From Paraburkholderia sp. BL9I2N2 (GTDB taxonomy: Bacteria > Pseudomonadota > Gammaproteobacteria > Burkholderiales > Burkholderiaceae): a DNA stretch of 64,000 nt. A program made the translations under genes and the position numbers. Each line of letters begins with the position of its first letter. Within the stretch, counting starts at the first letter, position 1. Positions 35,536 to 45,531 of this stretch are shown here, one piece after another. The notes below the pieces were generated by a model. The model saw only the letters and a program-made list of their open reading frames with translations. It made no database searches and was not told the DNA's origin. Location: NCBI RefSeq assembly GCF_004339745.1, contig NZ_SMGP01000006.1, positions 62,001-126,000 of the forward strand. Direction: 5' to 3'.

Positions 35536-36573
35536 ATGCGTTTTTCACTTTTCGTGCACATGGAGCGCGTCTCCGACCAGACCAGTCAGAAACAGCTTTA
35601 TGACGAGATGGTCGAGCTTTGTCAGATCGCGGACCGGGGCGGCATGCACGCCGTCTGGACCGGCGAGCACCATGGTATGGACTTCACGACCGCGCCCAAT
35701 CCGTTCCTCAACCTCGTGGATCTGGCCAACAAGACCCAGAACGTCAGGCTGGGCACCGGCACGGTCATCGCGCCATTCTGGCATCCGATCAAGCTTGCTG
35801 GCGAAGCGGCGATGACCGACATCATCACCAACGGCCGTCTGGAACTGGGCATCGCACGCGGCGCGTATTCGTTCGAATACGAACGTCTGCTGCCGGGCCT
35901 TGATGCATGGGGTGCCGGCCAGAGAATGCGCGAACTGATTCCGGCTGTGAAGAAACTGTGGGAAGGCGATTACGCGCATGAAGGCGAGTTCTGGAGGTTC
36001 CCTTCCACCACGTCCTCGCCGTTGCCGCTGCAGCGCCCGCATCCGCCAATGTGGGTGGCCGCGCGCGATCCGAACAGCCACGAGTTCGCCGTAGCAAACG
36101 GTTGCAACGTGCAAGTCACACCGCTGCATTTCGGCGACGAAGAAGTCGAAAAGCTCGTGGGCCACTTCAACACGGCCTGCGAAAAATTCAGCGACATGCC
36201 GCGCCCGCAGATCATGTTGCTACGCCACACCTACGTTGCGGACAGCGAAGCCGACGCGCAGCTCGCGGCCGAGGAAGTTAACGTGTTCTACAACTACTTC
36301 GGCGCGTGGTTCAAGAACGAGCGTCCCGTCAGCCGCGGCATGATCAAGACCTTGAGCAAGGAAGAGATCGCTGCTCATCCGTTCTATACGCCGGACGCCA
36401 TGCGCAAGAACAACGTGATCGGCACGCCGGAAGAAGTGATCGGGCGTCTCAAGGCGTACGAAGCGCTCGGCTTCGACGAGTATTCCTTCTGGATCGACAC
36501 CGGCATGAGCTTCGAGCGCAAGAAGGCGTCGCTCGAACGGATGATCAACGACGTGATGCCGGCCTTTCAGTGA
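35536..36573 (+). CDS. LLM-class flavin-dependent monooxygenase
   Basis: A 345-residue bacterial-luciferase-like TIM-barrel oxygenase (MRFSLFVHMERVSD, GGMHAVWTGEHHGMDFTTAPNPFLNLVDLA, VRLGTGTVIAPFWHPIKLAGEAAMTDIITNGRLELGIARG, PHPPMWVAARDPNSHEFA, NNVIGTPEEVIGRLKAYEALGFDEYSFWID). It uses reduced flavin from the reductase upstream and O2. Relatives open N-heterocycles (RutA on uracil, PyrA-type on pyridine) or cleave C-N, C-S and C-C bonds. It is the probable key enzyme of the operon; the substrate is unknown. Confidence 0.9.
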   Translation: MRFSLFVHMERVSDQTSQKQLYDEMVELCQIADRGGMHAVWTGEHHGMDFTTAPNPFLNLVDLANKTQNVRLGTGTVIAPFWHPIKLAGEAAMTDIITNGRLELGIARGAYSFEYERLLPGLDAWGAGQRMRELIPAVKKLWEGDYAHEGEFWRFPSTTSSPLPLQRPHPPMWVAARDPNSHEFAVANGCNVQVTPLHFGDEEVEKLVGHFNTACEKFSDMPRPQIMLLRHTYVADSEADAQLAAEEVNVFYNYFGAWFKNERPVSRGMIKTLSKEEIAAHPFYTPDAMRKNNVIGTPEEVIGRLKAYEALGFDEYSFWIDTGMSFERKKASLERMINDVMPAFQ

Positions 36574-36585
36574 GGGCGTGATTCC

Positions 36586-38055
36586 ATGAGTTTTCATTTC
36601 CAGCTTTATATCGACGGCCAGTTCGAGCCGGGCGCCGCAACGTTCGGAAGCGTGAACCCGGCCACCGGCGAAGTGTGGGCACAGATGCCCGAGGCAAGGA
36701 CCGGCGAGGTCAACCGGGCCGTGGACGCCGCCAGCCGCGCGCTGACCGATCCCGCGTGGGCCGGCATCACGGCGTCGGCCAGAGGGAAGCTGCTGTACAG
36801 GCTCGCCGACCTCCTCGAAAAGGCTGCGCCGCGACTTGCTGAAATTGAAACCACCGATACCGGCAAGATCATCCGCGAGACCTCCAGCCAGATTGCCTAC
36901 GTGGCGGAGTACTACCGTTACTACGCCGGTATCGCCGACAAGATCGAAGGCAGCCACGTGCCGGTCGACAAGCCGGACATGCAGGTCTGGCTCGACCGAC
37001 AACCCGTTGGCGTGGTGGCCGCGATCGTTCCGTGGAATAGCCAGCTGTTCCTCTCAGCGGTGAAGGTCGGACCGGCCCTGGCCGCCGGCTGCACAGTGGT
37101 GCTCAAGGCCTCCGAGGAAGCGCCTGGTCCGTTGCTCGAATTCGCCCGCGTGGTCCACGAAGCCGGCTTCCCGCCCGGTGTGGTCAACGTGGTCACCGGC
37201 TTTGGCGCGCAATGCGGCGCCGTGCTCAGCAGCCATCCGAAGGTGGACAAGGTGGCCTTCACGGGCGGCCCGGAAACGGCGAAGCATATTGTCGCGAACA
37301 CGGCGAATAACCTCGCCAGGGTTTCGCTGGAGCTGGGCGGCAAATCGCCGTTCATCGTGTTCGCTGACACCGACATTCAAAGCGCCGTAAATGCACAGGT
37401 CGCGGCCATTTTCGCTGCCAGCGGTCAGAGCTGCGTCGCGGGCTCGCGTCTGTTGATCGAAGCATCTGTCAAGGACGAATTTCTTGCGTTGCTGGTCGAA
37501 CGCGTTTCGCGCATTCTCGTCGGCTTGCCCAATGACATGGCAACGGAATACGGGCCGCTTTGCACCGAGCGGCAATTGCGTAATATCGAGTCGGTCGTTG
37601 CAAGCTCCGTGCGCCAGGGCGCCAAAGTGTTGACAGGGGGCAACGCTATCGAGCGCGCCGGCTACTACTACGCGCCCACGATTCTGGACTGTACCGGTGT
37701 CGCGAACGCGGACAGTATTACGACGGAACTCTTCGGGCCGGTGCTTTCGGTCGATACGTTCGCCACCGAACAGGAAGCAATCGAAAAGGCTAACAGCACA
37801 GCCTACGGTCTTGCAGCCGGCATCTTTACTACCAATCTCACGCGTGCCCATCGCGTTTCAGAGCGCGTTCGATCGGGCATCGTCTGGATCAACACGTATC
37901 GGGCGGTGTCGCCGCTCGTGCCGTTCGGCGGCTTCGGACTGTCGGGGCATGGCCGTGAAGGCGGATTCGCCGCTGCGCTCGAATACACGACGACGAAGTC
38001 CGTGTGGCTTCGCACCTCGGACGACCCGATCAGCGACCCGTTCGTGATGCGCTAG
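36586..38055 (+). CDS. Aldehyde dehydrogenase
   Basis: A 489-residue NAD(P)+-dependent aldehyde dehydrogenase. The catalytic general base Glu lies in SLELGGKSP (about residue 249), the catalytic Cys in GQSCVAGSRLL (about 282), the cofactor motif FTGGPETAKHI near 225 and the C-terminal EYTTTKSVW is present. It lies 12 bases after the monooxygenase. It would oxidise an aldehyde released by oxygenation or hydrolysis to an acid. A second, succinate-semialdehyde-type enzyme lies at 42.7 kb. Confidence 0.93.
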   Translation: MSFHFQLYIDGQFEPGAATFGSVNPATGEVWAQMPEARTGEVNRAVDAASRALTDPAWAGITASARGKLLYRLADLLEKAAPRLAEIETTDTGKIIRETSSQIAYVAEYYRYYAGIADKIEGSHVPVDKPDMQVWLDRQPVGVVAAIVPWNSQLFLSAVKVGPALAAGCTVVLKASEEAPGPLLEFARVVHEAGFPPGVVNVVTGFGAQCGAVLSSHPKVDKVAFTGGPETAKHIVANTANNLARVSLELGGKSPFIVFADTDIQSAVNAQVAAIFAASGQSCVAGSRLLIEASVKDEFLALLVERVSRILVGLPNDMATEYGPLCTERQLRNIESVVASSVRQGAKVLTGGNAIERAGYYYAPTILDCTGVANADSITTELFGPVLSVDTFATEQEAIEKANSTAYGLAAGIFTTNLTRAHRVSERVRSGIVWINTYRAVSPLVPFGGFGLSGHGREGGFAAALEYTTTKSVWLRTSDDPISDPFVMR

Positions 38056-38095
38056 ACGGGCGCGCTCCCCTGCCGTATTGATTCAAAGCCGTAAA

Positions 38096-38141
38096 GACTG
38101 CGCTGTCGCCATACGCATTGCGTTCGTGGTGCGGCGCAGTC
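38096..38141 (+). promoter_or_regulatory. Nested hairpin in the leader of the NCS1 permease gene
   Basis: An outer 8-bp stem GACTGCGC/GCGCAGTC (38096-38103 with 38134-38141) encloses a CCA/TGG stem and an ACGC-ATT-GCGT hairpin (38113-38123). It ends 21 bases before the permease start. A candidate attenuator, RNA-processing site or small structured RNA. Confidence 0.55.
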
Positions 38142-38162
38142 TGGTATAAAAATGGAGACATG

Positions 38163-39575
38163 ATGACAAACCCGGAGAACGATGACAGCGTTCTGACCAT
38201 CGAAAGCAACTCGATCGAGTATGTTGCCCCGGAAAACCGGCACGGCAAACCGGTCGACCTCTTCACCCTGTGGTTCTGCACGAATGTCGCCCCGCTGGCC
38301 GTGATTTCCGGCGCTACCTCAGTGCTGATTTTCCACCTGGATCTGGTAAGCGCCATTCTTGCCATCGTCGCCGGGCAATTCTTCGGCGCGATTTTCCACG
38401 CCCTCACCTCCGCGCAGGGTCCGCTCGTCGGCGTGCCGCAGATGATTCAGAGCCGTGCGCAATTTGGCCGGTATGGGTCGTTGCTCGTGGTGGGTTTCAC
38501 CTCGCTGATCTATCTCGGGTTCTTCGTCTCGAACATCATTCTCGCGGGCAAGACGTTGCACGCAGTTATCCCGCCGGTTCCCGTGCCGGTTGCGACGGTG
38601 ACGGGCGCGATTCTCGCGACGCTGGTCGGCGTGATCGGCTATCACTTCATTCATCGCTTCAACAAGGTGGGAGCCTGGTTCATGGGCAGCGCGCTGCTGA
38701 TCGGCATGATCCTGATGGCGCCGGGCCTCGACGCCCACGTCTTCCAGCAGGGCCATTTCGATCTCTCCGGCTGGTTCGCGATGTTCGGACTCTGCGCGGT
38801 GTGGCAAATCAGCTTCGCACCGTATACGTCCGACTATTCGCGCTACCTGCCGAGCTCCACCGGGTTCGTCAAGACCTTCGCGTTCACCTACTTCGGCACG
38901 TCGTTGGGTACGATCTTCGCATTCCTGTTCGGCGTGGTCGCCGTGAGTACCGGCCATACCACCGACGCAATGCAGGCCATCCGCACGCAGACGGGCATGT
39001 TCGGCTATGTGCTGATCTTCCTCTTCCTCGTCAACATCATCGGCCATAACGGCATGAATCTGTATGGCGCGGTGCTGTCCTTCATCACCGCCGCGCAGAC
39101 GTTCCGTCCCGACTGGGTACCTGGCCGCAACGTTCGTGTCGTCGTGTCGACGATCCTGCTGATCGGGTCCACCGTCACCGCGTTGTGGGCGTCAAGCAAC
39201 TTCATCGCGATCTTCCTGAATGCGATCTTCGCGATGCGCATCGTGCTCGCGCCGTGGATTGCGATCAACCTCGTCGACTTCTATCTCATCAACAAACGGC
39301 ACTACCACGTCGCTGAAATCATCAGTAGCGACGGCGGCATGTACGGCTCGTTCAATGTGACGGCGATCGCACTGTACGTCTTCGGCATTGCGGTTCAGGT
39401 GCCGTTCATGGAAGAAAGCTTCTTTCACGGCCCTTGGGCAACGCTGCTCGGCGGTGCGGACGTCTCCTGGATGGTCGGCCTTGTTGCGACGGCGCTTGCC
39501 TACTACCTGCTTGCGCCGAACAACGGTTCACGTTCCCCGTGCCGCGCTCCAGCAGGCGCCACGGCTTCCGAGTAA
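38163..39575 (+). CDS. NCS1-family nucleobase/cation symporter (purine-cytosine permease type)
   Basis: A 470-residue, 12-helix inner-membrane carrier of the NCS1/CodB family. Residues 35-70 (LFTLWFCTNVAPLAVISGA) and GPLVGVPQMIQSRAQFGRYGS match the substrate helices 1 and 3 region; DYSRYLPSST is the family motif in helix 6-7. RBS GGAG lies 7 bases before ATG 38163; 38160 is an adjacent alternative. It imports purine, pyrimidine, hydantoin, thiamine or similar N-heterocycles in known cases, which points to an N-heterocycle as the substrate of the operon. Confidence 0.9.
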   Translation: MTNPENDDSVLTIESNSIEYVAPENRHGKPVDLFTLWFCTNVAPLAVISGATSVLIFHLDLVSAILAIVAGQFFGAIFHALTSAQGPLVGVPQMIQSRAQFGRYGSLLVVGFTSLIYLGFFVSNIILAGKTLHAVIPPVPVPVATVTGAILATLVGVIGYHFIHRFNKVGAWFMGSALLIGMILMAPGLDAHVFQQGHFDLSGWFAMFGLCAVWQISFAPYTSDYSRYLPSSTGFVKTFAFTYFGTSLGTIFAFLFGVVAVSTGHTTDAMQAIRTQTGMFGYVLIFLFLVNIIGHNGMNLYGAVLSFITAAQTFRPDWVPGRNVRVVVSTILLIGSTVTALWASSNFIAIFLNAIFAMRIVLAPWIAINLVDFYLINKRHYHVAEIISSDGGMYGSFNVTAIALYVFGIAVQVPFMEESFFHGPWATLLGGADVSWMVGLVATALAYYLLAPNNGSRSPCRAPAGATASE

Positions 39576-39616
39576 CCGCGCCCGTTGAATCGCGTTTATT
39601 GAATTGCGATCTTCAG

Positions 39617-39646
39617 CCGGCTCGTTGCTTGCAACGAGCCGGTTTT
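39617..39646. terminator. Bidirectional intrinsic terminator
   Basis: CCGGCTCGTTGC (39617-39628) pairs with GCAACGAGCCGG (39631-39642), then TTTT. It lies between the stops of the rightward permease gene and the leftward chemoreceptor gene. Confidence 0.88.
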
Positions 39647-39662
39647 GCGTTGGCGCTACGGT

Positions 39663-41237
39663 CTACGCGTGTCGCACAGCATGATCCGCGAGATTGAATA
39701 CCGCAACGGCATTTTTCAGATCCATCGCGTGGTCTTCCAGCGACTGGGCCGCTGCGGCAGCCTGCTCGACGAGCGCCGCATTCTGCTGCGTGACCTTGTC
39801 CATCAGGTTCACAGCCTGGTTCACCTGCTCGATGCCCCTGCTTTGTTCGTCGGATGCAGCCGCGATCTCGCTTACGATGTCGGCCACCTGCCTGATCGCG
39901 AGCTTCACTTCGGTCATCGTGCCGCCTGCGTTGTGCGCCTGCCTCGCTCCGCTCTGGATCGTCTCCACGGATGACCCGATCAGCTCCTTGATTTCCCGCG
40001 CCGCTGTTGCCGAGCGCTGGGCGAGCGCGCGCACCTCGTTCGCCACGACGGCAAACCCGCGTCCCTGATCACCTGCGCGCGCGGCTTCGACCGCCGCATT
40101 CAAGGCCAGGATGTTCGTCTGGAAAGCGATGCCTTCGATCAGGCCGGTGATTTCCGAGATCTGGTCCGAGCTGCCGCTGATGCGTTCTATCGTCTCGACC
40201 ATGCCGTGCACCGCTGCATTGCCGGCGTCCGCCATGCTGGATGCACGCGTCGCCAGTGTACTGGCCTGACGTGCGTTGTCCGCATTCTGGCGCACGGTTT
40301 CAGTCAGTTGCGTCATGCTCGCCGCCGTCTCCTCCAGCGAACTCGCCTGCTCCTCGGTGCGCGACGACAGGTCGAGATTGCCAGCGGCAATCTCGCTGGA
40401 CGCAGACGCAATGCGATCGGCGCTGGAGCGAACTCCGCCCACGATGCCCGCGAGACTCTGGTTCATCACCTTCATGGCCAGCATCAATTGTCCGGTTTCG
40501 TCCGTCGACGTCGCTTCGATGCGATTCGTCAGATCGCCTTCGGCGACACACGTCGCCACTGTTACGGCCTGTTTCAACGGCCGGGAAATCGTGCTCGATA
40601 GCCATCGTCCTGCGACAATCGACGCGAGCACGGCAATCAACGACGAGCAGAGCACGCTAGCGTAAATCGAGGTGCGCAGCGAATCGAGCTGCGCACGATT
40701 CGCCGACACTCTCTGCCGCTCATAGCTTTCCAGCTTTCCGACCGCTGCAATCAGTCTTTCGGTTCCCAGATACGAGCCGAAACTCTCGGTCAACGCGGAG
40801 AGGTCGCTCACGTTCACCGAAAAAGCGTCCACCTTCTTGCGCATCTCCACAAGCGGGTCGACGACCGTTTTAAACCATGCGTCGTATTCCCGCTGCCCTT
40901 CATTGGCCAGTGTCTCGCCTTCGGGCGTTGAGTCCATTGCGCGGAGCTTCGTCAACTTTTCGCCGAAGTCTCGCCGGTGATCGACGATCCATTGCCTGTG
41001 TGACGCCTTCCCGTTGAGGTTGTTCGCGAGAACCGCCCAGATGATGTTTAGATAGTCTCCCGTCCCGTCTTTCAAAAGACGCAACATCTGTTCCGATGCG
41101 TCGATCTCTTTCTGCTTCTGATCGATGGCCCGAACGCTGTAAAGACAAATACACGCGCTGACAATAAAAACGAAAATCGCGCCTGAAAACGCGATGGATA
41201 TCTTGCTGGCGATGGAGGCGCTTTTAATGGTTTTCAT
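39663..41237 (-). CDS. Methyl-accepting chemotaxis protein
   Basis: A 524-residue Tsr/Tar-like chemoreceptor: membrane helix 1 at about 12-35, a four-helix-bundle periplasmic ligand domain (about 40-190), membrane helix 2 near 190-212, HAMP, and a cytoplasmic signalling domain with [18 protein letters not shown] and the hairpin tip [20 protein letters not shown]. The C-terminus is HAVRHA, without a CheR-binding pentapeptide. Downstream of the MFS carrier in the same direction; it may sense the compound handled by the cluster, as chemoreceptors in catabolic islands often do. Confidence 0.93.
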   Translation of the reverse strand: MKTIKSASIASKISIAFSGAIFVFIVSACICLYSVRAIDQKQKEIDASEQMLRLLKDGTGDYLNIIWAVLANNLNGKASHRQWIVDHRRDFGEKLTKLRAMDSTPEGETLANEGQREYDAWFKTVVDPLVEMRKKVDAFSVNVSDLSALTESFGSYLGTERLIAAVGKLESYERQRVSANRAQLDSLRTSIYASVLCSSLIAVLASIVAGRWLSSTISRPLKQAVTVATCVAEGDLTNRIEATSTDETGQLMLAMKVMNQSLAGIVGGVRSSADRIASASSEIAAGNLDLSSRTEEQASSLEETAASMTQLTETVRQNADNARQASTLATRASSMADAGNAAVHGMVETIERISGSSDQISEITGLIEGIAFQTNILALNAAVEAARAGDQGRGFAVVANEVRALAQRSATAAREIKELIGSSVETIQSGARQAHNAGGTMTEVKLAIRQVADIVSEIAAASDEQSRGIEQVNQAVNLMDKVTQQNAALVEQAAAAAQSLEDHAMDLKNAVAVFNLADHAVRHA

Positions 41238-41265
41238 GTTGAAACTGGCAAGTTGTGGTTGTGGT

Positions 41266-42645
41266 TCAGTCTCGTATCGGCCTTGCGCGATTGCCCGGCA
41301 CCATCAGCACGGCGATTGCCGCCAGCAAACCCGCGGCGGCGAACACAAAGAAGTTCCACGCGAGCACGACGTCCCATTGCGCGAGAACGCCGCCGATCAA
41401 TGGTCCCGCGATCGCGCCGAAGCGTCCTATGCCGAGCGCCCAGCCGATTCCCGTCGCCCGACTGTGGGGCGGGTAGTACTGCGTGATATAAGCGCCAAGC
41501 AGCATGGTGTTGCCGATCGTGCCAACCCCCGCGATGCTGACCAGCACATATGTGAGCACCACGCCATGGGCAAACGGCAACGCGCAAAGGCTCGCAGCCG
41601 CCAGCAGATACAAGACGCTTACGACACCCTTCGAACCGACACGATCAGCCAACACACCGCCGGAAAGCGAGCCCAGCGCGGCGGCAAGATTGAGCGTCAT
41701 GAGCAATGCGAGGCTCGACCCGAGCGGATAGCCCGCCTTGCGCATGAGTTGCGGCAGCCACGTGCTCAGGCCGTACAGGAGAAGCAGGCCCATAAACATC
41801 GCGAGCCAGAACGCCAGCGTCGCATGAATGAACGAGCGATCGAACAACGAACGCACCGGCGCGGGGGAGCTTTTTTCAGCGATACGTACTGCGTCGCCGC
41901 CGCGCTCGTTTTCAAGCCACTCGTGCCGGATCCGCAGCGCACGCGCCAGCGACCGCGCTTCGTCAAAACGTTTTCGTGCAATGAGGAAATCGATCGACTC
42001 CGGCAACGACGGCCCCGCCACGAGCACCAGCAGCAGAGGCAGCGCGCCCAGGCCAAACAGCCATCGCCAGCCATGCGTCGGCAACCAGGCGATCGCGAGC
42101 AGCGCGACGAGAATGCCGCCGAGCGAATAGCCGGTGTAGATCAACGCATAGTTAAACGAGCGGCGATGCGCTGGAGAGTATTCGACGGTGAGCGCCGCGG
42201 CGGTCGGCACGACGCCGCCCAGCCCCAACCCGCCCACGACACGCGCGACGACGAAGACCGTGGGCGTGGGCGCCAGCGCCGCCGCAGCCATCATGGCCGA
42301 GAACAGCGCCACGCTGCCGAGTAATACCCAGCGCCGGCCGATCAGGTCGCTCACCGTGCCAGCACACATCGCGCCGATCATCATGCCCGCTAATGAGCAA
42401 CTCGCAATCGCGCCCAACTGGAATGGCGAGAGCGACCAGTTCGTGCCATGCGTCAGCATGGGCAGCACGGCGCCGTAAATTGCGACGTCGTAACCTTCGG
42501 CGAGGATCATCGCCAGACAGATCGCGACGACGCGTATCGTTACCGGCAACGGTATGCTCACCGCGCCGGGTTCGGTGTGATCCAGCGCCGTGTCGTGCAA
42601 ACGGGCCGCGCCCGCTTCATTGTTTCTGGATGACCAGGTATTCAT
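41266..42645 (-). CDS. MFS transporter, aromatic acid:H+ symporter type
   Basis: A 459-residue, 12-helix carrier of the AAHS family (PcaK/BenK-like). Helix 1 has [13 protein letters not shown] with the family aspartate, loop 2-3 has [13 protein letters not shown] and loop 8-9 [13 protein letters not shown]. No signal peptide. The start at 42645 follows the semialdehyde dehydrogenase by 38 bases. It probably imports an acidic aromatic or heteroaromatic compound, or a ring-cleavage acid. Confidence 0.9.
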   Translation of the reverse strand: MNTWSSRNNEAGAARLHDTALDHTEPGAVSIPLPVTIRVVAICLAMILAEGYDVAIYGAVLPMLTHGTNWSLSPFQLGAIASCSLAGMMIGAMCAGTVSDLIGRRWVLLGSVALFSAMMAAAALAPTPTVFVVARVVGGLGLGGVVPTAAALTVEYSPAHRRSFNYALIYTGYSLGGILVALLAIAWLPTHGWRWLFGLGALPLLLVLVAGPSLPESIDFLIARKRFDEARSLARALRIRHEWLENERGGDAVRIAEKSSPAPVRSLFDRSFIHATLAFWLAMFMGLLLLYGLSTWLPQLMRKAGYPLGSSLALLMTLNLAAALGSLSGGVLADRVGSKGVVSVLYLLAAASLCALPFAHGVVLTYVLVSIAGVGTIGNTMLLGAYITQYYPPHSRATGIGWALGIGRFGAIAGPLIGGVLAQWDVVLAWNFFVFAAAGLLAAIAVLMVPGNRARPIRD

Positions 42646-42683
42646 GTTTGAGCGCCCCTCTTTTGCACCACGCTTTTTTCAGC

Positions 42684-44144
42684 TCAGACCGCCATGCACA
42701 GATATTTGATGACGACATAATCGTCGATGCCGTAGTGCGAACCCTCGCGCCCCATGCCCGACTGCTTCACGCCACCAAACGGCGAGACTTCGTTCGAAAT
42801 CAGGCCCGTGTTCACGCCGACCATCCCGTACTCCAACGCTTCCGCAACCCTCCAGACGCGGCCAATATCCCGGCTGTAGAAGTACGATGCGAGACCGAAC
42901 TCGGTGTCGTTCGCGAAACGGATCACCTCGTCGTCGCTGCTGAATCGGAAGAGCGGCGCGAGTGGGCCGAAGGTCTCGTCTTTCGCGACTTGCATCGCCG
43001 GGGTGACGTCCCGGAGCACCGTCGGTTCGAAGAAGCCGTGGCCGAGCGCATGACGCTTGCCGCCCGTGACAACGGACGCGCCCTTCGCGAGCGCATCCGC
43101 GATATGGGCTTCAACTTTCTGCACCGCCGCCTCGTTGATGAGCGGGCCTTGCGCGACATCGGGTTCGGTGCCGCGTCCGACCTTCAGGCGGCTGACCGCT
43201 GCGGCGAGCTTTTCCGCGAACTGGTCGTACACGGTGTCGTGCACGTAGAAGCGGTTCGTGCACACGCACGTCTGCCCGCTGTTGCGGTACTTCGATGCGA
43301 TGGCACCCTGGACGGCCGCATCGACGTCGGCATCGTCGAACACGATGAACGGCGCGTTGCCGCCGAGTTCGAGCGACACTTTCTTGACCGTCGACGCGCA
43401 CTGGCTCATCAACAGGCGGCCCACCGGCGTCGATCCCGTGAACGAGAGCTTGCGCACGACGGGATTCGACGTCAGCTCCGCACCAATCGACTTCGGGTCA
43501 CCCGTCACCACGCTGAACACACCGGACGGCACTCCTGCACGCTGGGCCAGCACGGCCAGCGCCAGCGCCGAGAACGGCGTCGCTTCGGCGGGTTTGACGA
43601 CGATGGTGCAACCGGCGGCGAGCGCGGGTCCAACCTTGCGGGTAATCATCGCGGCCGGGAAATTCCACGGCGTGATCGCGGCGCACACACCCACCGGTTC
43701 CTTCACCACGACGATGCGCCTGTCGCTCGCCGGCGTCGGAATCGTGTCGCCATACACGCGCTTACCTTCTTCCGCAAACCATTCGAAGAACGACGCGGCA
43801 TAGCCGATTTCACCCTTCGCCTCCGCAAGCGACTTGCCCTGCTCCGTCGACAGGATCAGCGCAAGATCATCGGCGTTCTCCATCATCAGATCGTGCCATT
43901 TGCGCAGAATGGCGCCGCGTTCTTTCGCGGTCTTTTTGCGCCACGCGGGCCAGGCCGCGTTCGCTGCGTCGATCGCCTGACGTGTTTCGCTCGCGCCCAT
44001 CAAAGGAACGTTGCCGACGATCGCGCCCGTTGCGGGATCGCGAACCTCGAATGTTTCTGCGCTCGCGGCGCTTTGCCATTCGCCGCTGACGTAAGCCTGT
44101 TGTCGAAACAGCAGCGGATCCTTCAACTGGGTTCCCAATTCCAT
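42684..44144 (-). CDS. gabD: Succinate-semialdehyde dehydrogenase (GabD type)
   Basis: A 486-residue NADP+-preferring aldehyde dehydrogenase. Start at 44144 (MELGTQLKD) with AGGA 7 bases upstream; ATG 44150 is too close to the site. General base Glu in LELGGNAP (about 257), catalytic Cys in SGQTCVCTNRF (about 291). The pair CVC and the overall pattern (ITPWNFPAAMITRKVGPALAAGC, GGVKQSGMGREGSHYGIDDYVVIKYLCM) are those of GabD, which turns succinate semialdehyde into succinate. This suggests the pathway of the region ends in a C4 semialdehyde. Confidence 0.9.
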   Translation of the reverse strand: MELGTQLKDPLLFRQQAYVSGEWQSAASAETFEVRDPATGAIVGNVPLMGASETRQAIDAANAAWPAWRKKTAKERGAILRKWHDLMMENADDLALILSTEQGKSLAEAKGEIGYAASFFEWFAEEGKRVYGDTIPTPASDRRIVVVKEPVGVCAAITPWNFPAAMITRKVGPALAAGCTIVVKPAEATPFSALALAVLAQRAGVPSGVFSVVTGDPKSIGAELTSNPVVRKLSFTGSTPVGRLLMSQCASTVKKVSLELGGNAPFIVFDDADVDAAVQGAIASKYRNSGQTCVCTNRFYVHDTVYDQFAEKLAAAVSRLKVGRGTEPDVAQGPLINEAAVQKVEAHIADALAKGASVVTGGKRHALGHGFFEPTVLRDVTPAMQVAKDETFGPLAPLFRFSSDDEVIRFANDTEFGLASYFYSRDIGRVWRVAEALEYGMVGVNTGLISNEVSPFGGVKQSGMGREGSHYGIDDYVVIKYLCMAV

Positions 44145-44258
44145 GGTCATTCCTAAAGGGGTTGCGAAAAAGTGTCGCGCGACCCGCTGCAAGCCGGATC
44201 GCGCGAATTCATACTCGGGGCGACATCGTGCTCCGCGTGAGGACGGAGTACACCACGA

Positions 44259-45416
44259 TCAAAACTGGTGATACATGCCGATGCGCACGGCGGTTTGATG
44301 ATTGTTCGACGAAGCCGAAGCGACTGCGCCATCGAAGATATCGGCGTTTGATGCCGCGCCCGCTGCCTTTTGCCAGACGCCCATCGCGTATAGCGAGGTG
44401 CGCTTTGACAAGGCATAGGCCGTCGTGAGTCCCACCTGGTGGTAAATCGGAATCGACTGGTCGTACCCGACGTTGCCGTGCGTGTACACGTACTGCGCAC
44501 CCACGTACCATGCCGACGTCAGGTTGTAGCGGCCCCACGCTTCGTAGTTCGCAAAAATCACCGTGCCCTGCGTGCCGTTGGCGTCGTTGAACTTCGTGTT
44601 GGTGTAATCCAGACCGAGCGTCGCCGAACCCAGCGCGTAGTTGATCGCCGCGCCAAAGATCTGCTCGTTGGCCGGGTTGCCCACGTAGCTGAACGGACCG
44701 CTCGCGCCAATCGCCGCGCCGGTGGTGTTGCTCACGTAATTTCCGTCGGTCAGAAGTGCCGCGGGATTCTTCGCGTACAGGTAAGCGCCCGCGATGTTGA
44801 ACCCGCCAAAAGCGTAATTCGCCCCAAGGCTCCACAAGCCGGTCGTTCCACGGCCGGGCGCGTTCGTATTGGTGAACGAATAGAGGCCGCCAAAGGTCAG
44901 GCCGCCGATCTTCGGACTCGCGTATTTGATCGAATTGTCGACGCGGAAAGAGTTGTCCGTGTTGTCGATGTCGCCCGCGTGAACCAGCGGACCGCCGAGT
45001 TGTCCCGGCGCGGTGAGTGGCTGCAGATAGTCGACCACCGAATCATATTGGCGTCCAAGCGTGACCGTGCCGAGGCGCGTATCCGACAGGCCCACGTAGG
45101 CCTGACGGCCGAACAGGCGGCCGCCCTGGCGGCTTTGGCCGTTTTCCGTGCTGAAACCCGATTCCAGCTTGAACAGGGCGCTCAGACCGCCGCCGAGATC
45201 CTCGCTGCCCTTCAAACCCCAGCGGCTGCCATAGACGCCGTCATACGTACCGTCGCGCATGCGCCAAAGCGAATGGCCGCCGCTGTTGCTGACGTAGTCG
45301 ATGCCCTCGTCGATCACGCCATACAGCGTGACGGACGATTGCGCGTGCGCGTTCAACGCGACGAAAGCGCTCCCCGCCAATAACCACGCAATGTTTTTCT
45401 TGCAATGATGTTTCAT
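44259..45416 (-). CDS. Gram-negative porin
   Basis: A 385-residue outer-membrane general porin of the Burkholderia/Neisseria family. Start at 45416 (MKHHCKKNIAWLL); signal peptide ending NAHA before QSSVTLYGVIDEGI. 16-strand barrel pattern (WGLKGSEDLGGGLSALFKLESGF, GRLFGRQAYVGLSD, TVTLGRQYD) and the C-terminal FMV..HQF type end in GMYHQF. It lies in the leftward string between regulator and semialdehyde dehydrogenase, and gives outer-membrane access for small solutes. Confidence 0.92.
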   Translation of the reverse strand: MKHHCKKNIAWLLAGSAFVALNAHAQSSVTLYGVIDEGIDYVSNSGGHSLWRMRDGTYDGVYGSRWGLKGSEDLGGGLSALFKLESGFSTENGQSRQGGRLFGRQAYVGLSDTRLGTVTLGRQYDSVVDYLQPLTAPGQLGGPLVHAGDIDNTDNSFRVDNSIKYASPKIGGLTFGGLYSFTNTNAPGRGTTGLWSLGANYAFGGFNIAGAYLYAKNPAALLTDGNYVSNTTGAAIGASGPFSYVGNPANEQIFGAAINYALGSATLGLDYTNTKFNDANGTQGTVIFANYEAWGRYNLTSAWYVGAQYVYTHGNVGYDQSIPIYHQVGLTTAYALSKRTSLYAMGVWQKAAGAASNADIFDGAVASASSNNHQTAVRIGMYHQF

Positions 45417-45531
45417 GCGTTCTTCTCTCCTTGTCAAATGCGCTGCTAACCCGCCACGAAACGTGGGGGCGTGTGGGTGAACGTGCTTTTTTCTTCTGAA
45501 CGCTTCGTCGTACCGAACCGTTTTATCTTTT

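Noticed and set aside
42393-44156. 587-codon frame antisense to the semialdehyde dehydrogenase and part of the MFS gene
   Set aside because: Arg/His-rich product with no family pattern, lying opposite two well-supported genes; typical GC-rich antisense shadow.
45453-45465. CCACG-AAA-CGTGG dyad upstream of the porin gene as an operator
   Set aside because: Short, single copy and without a match to the TGG-N4-CCA boxes; a chance dyad in GC-rich DNA is likely.
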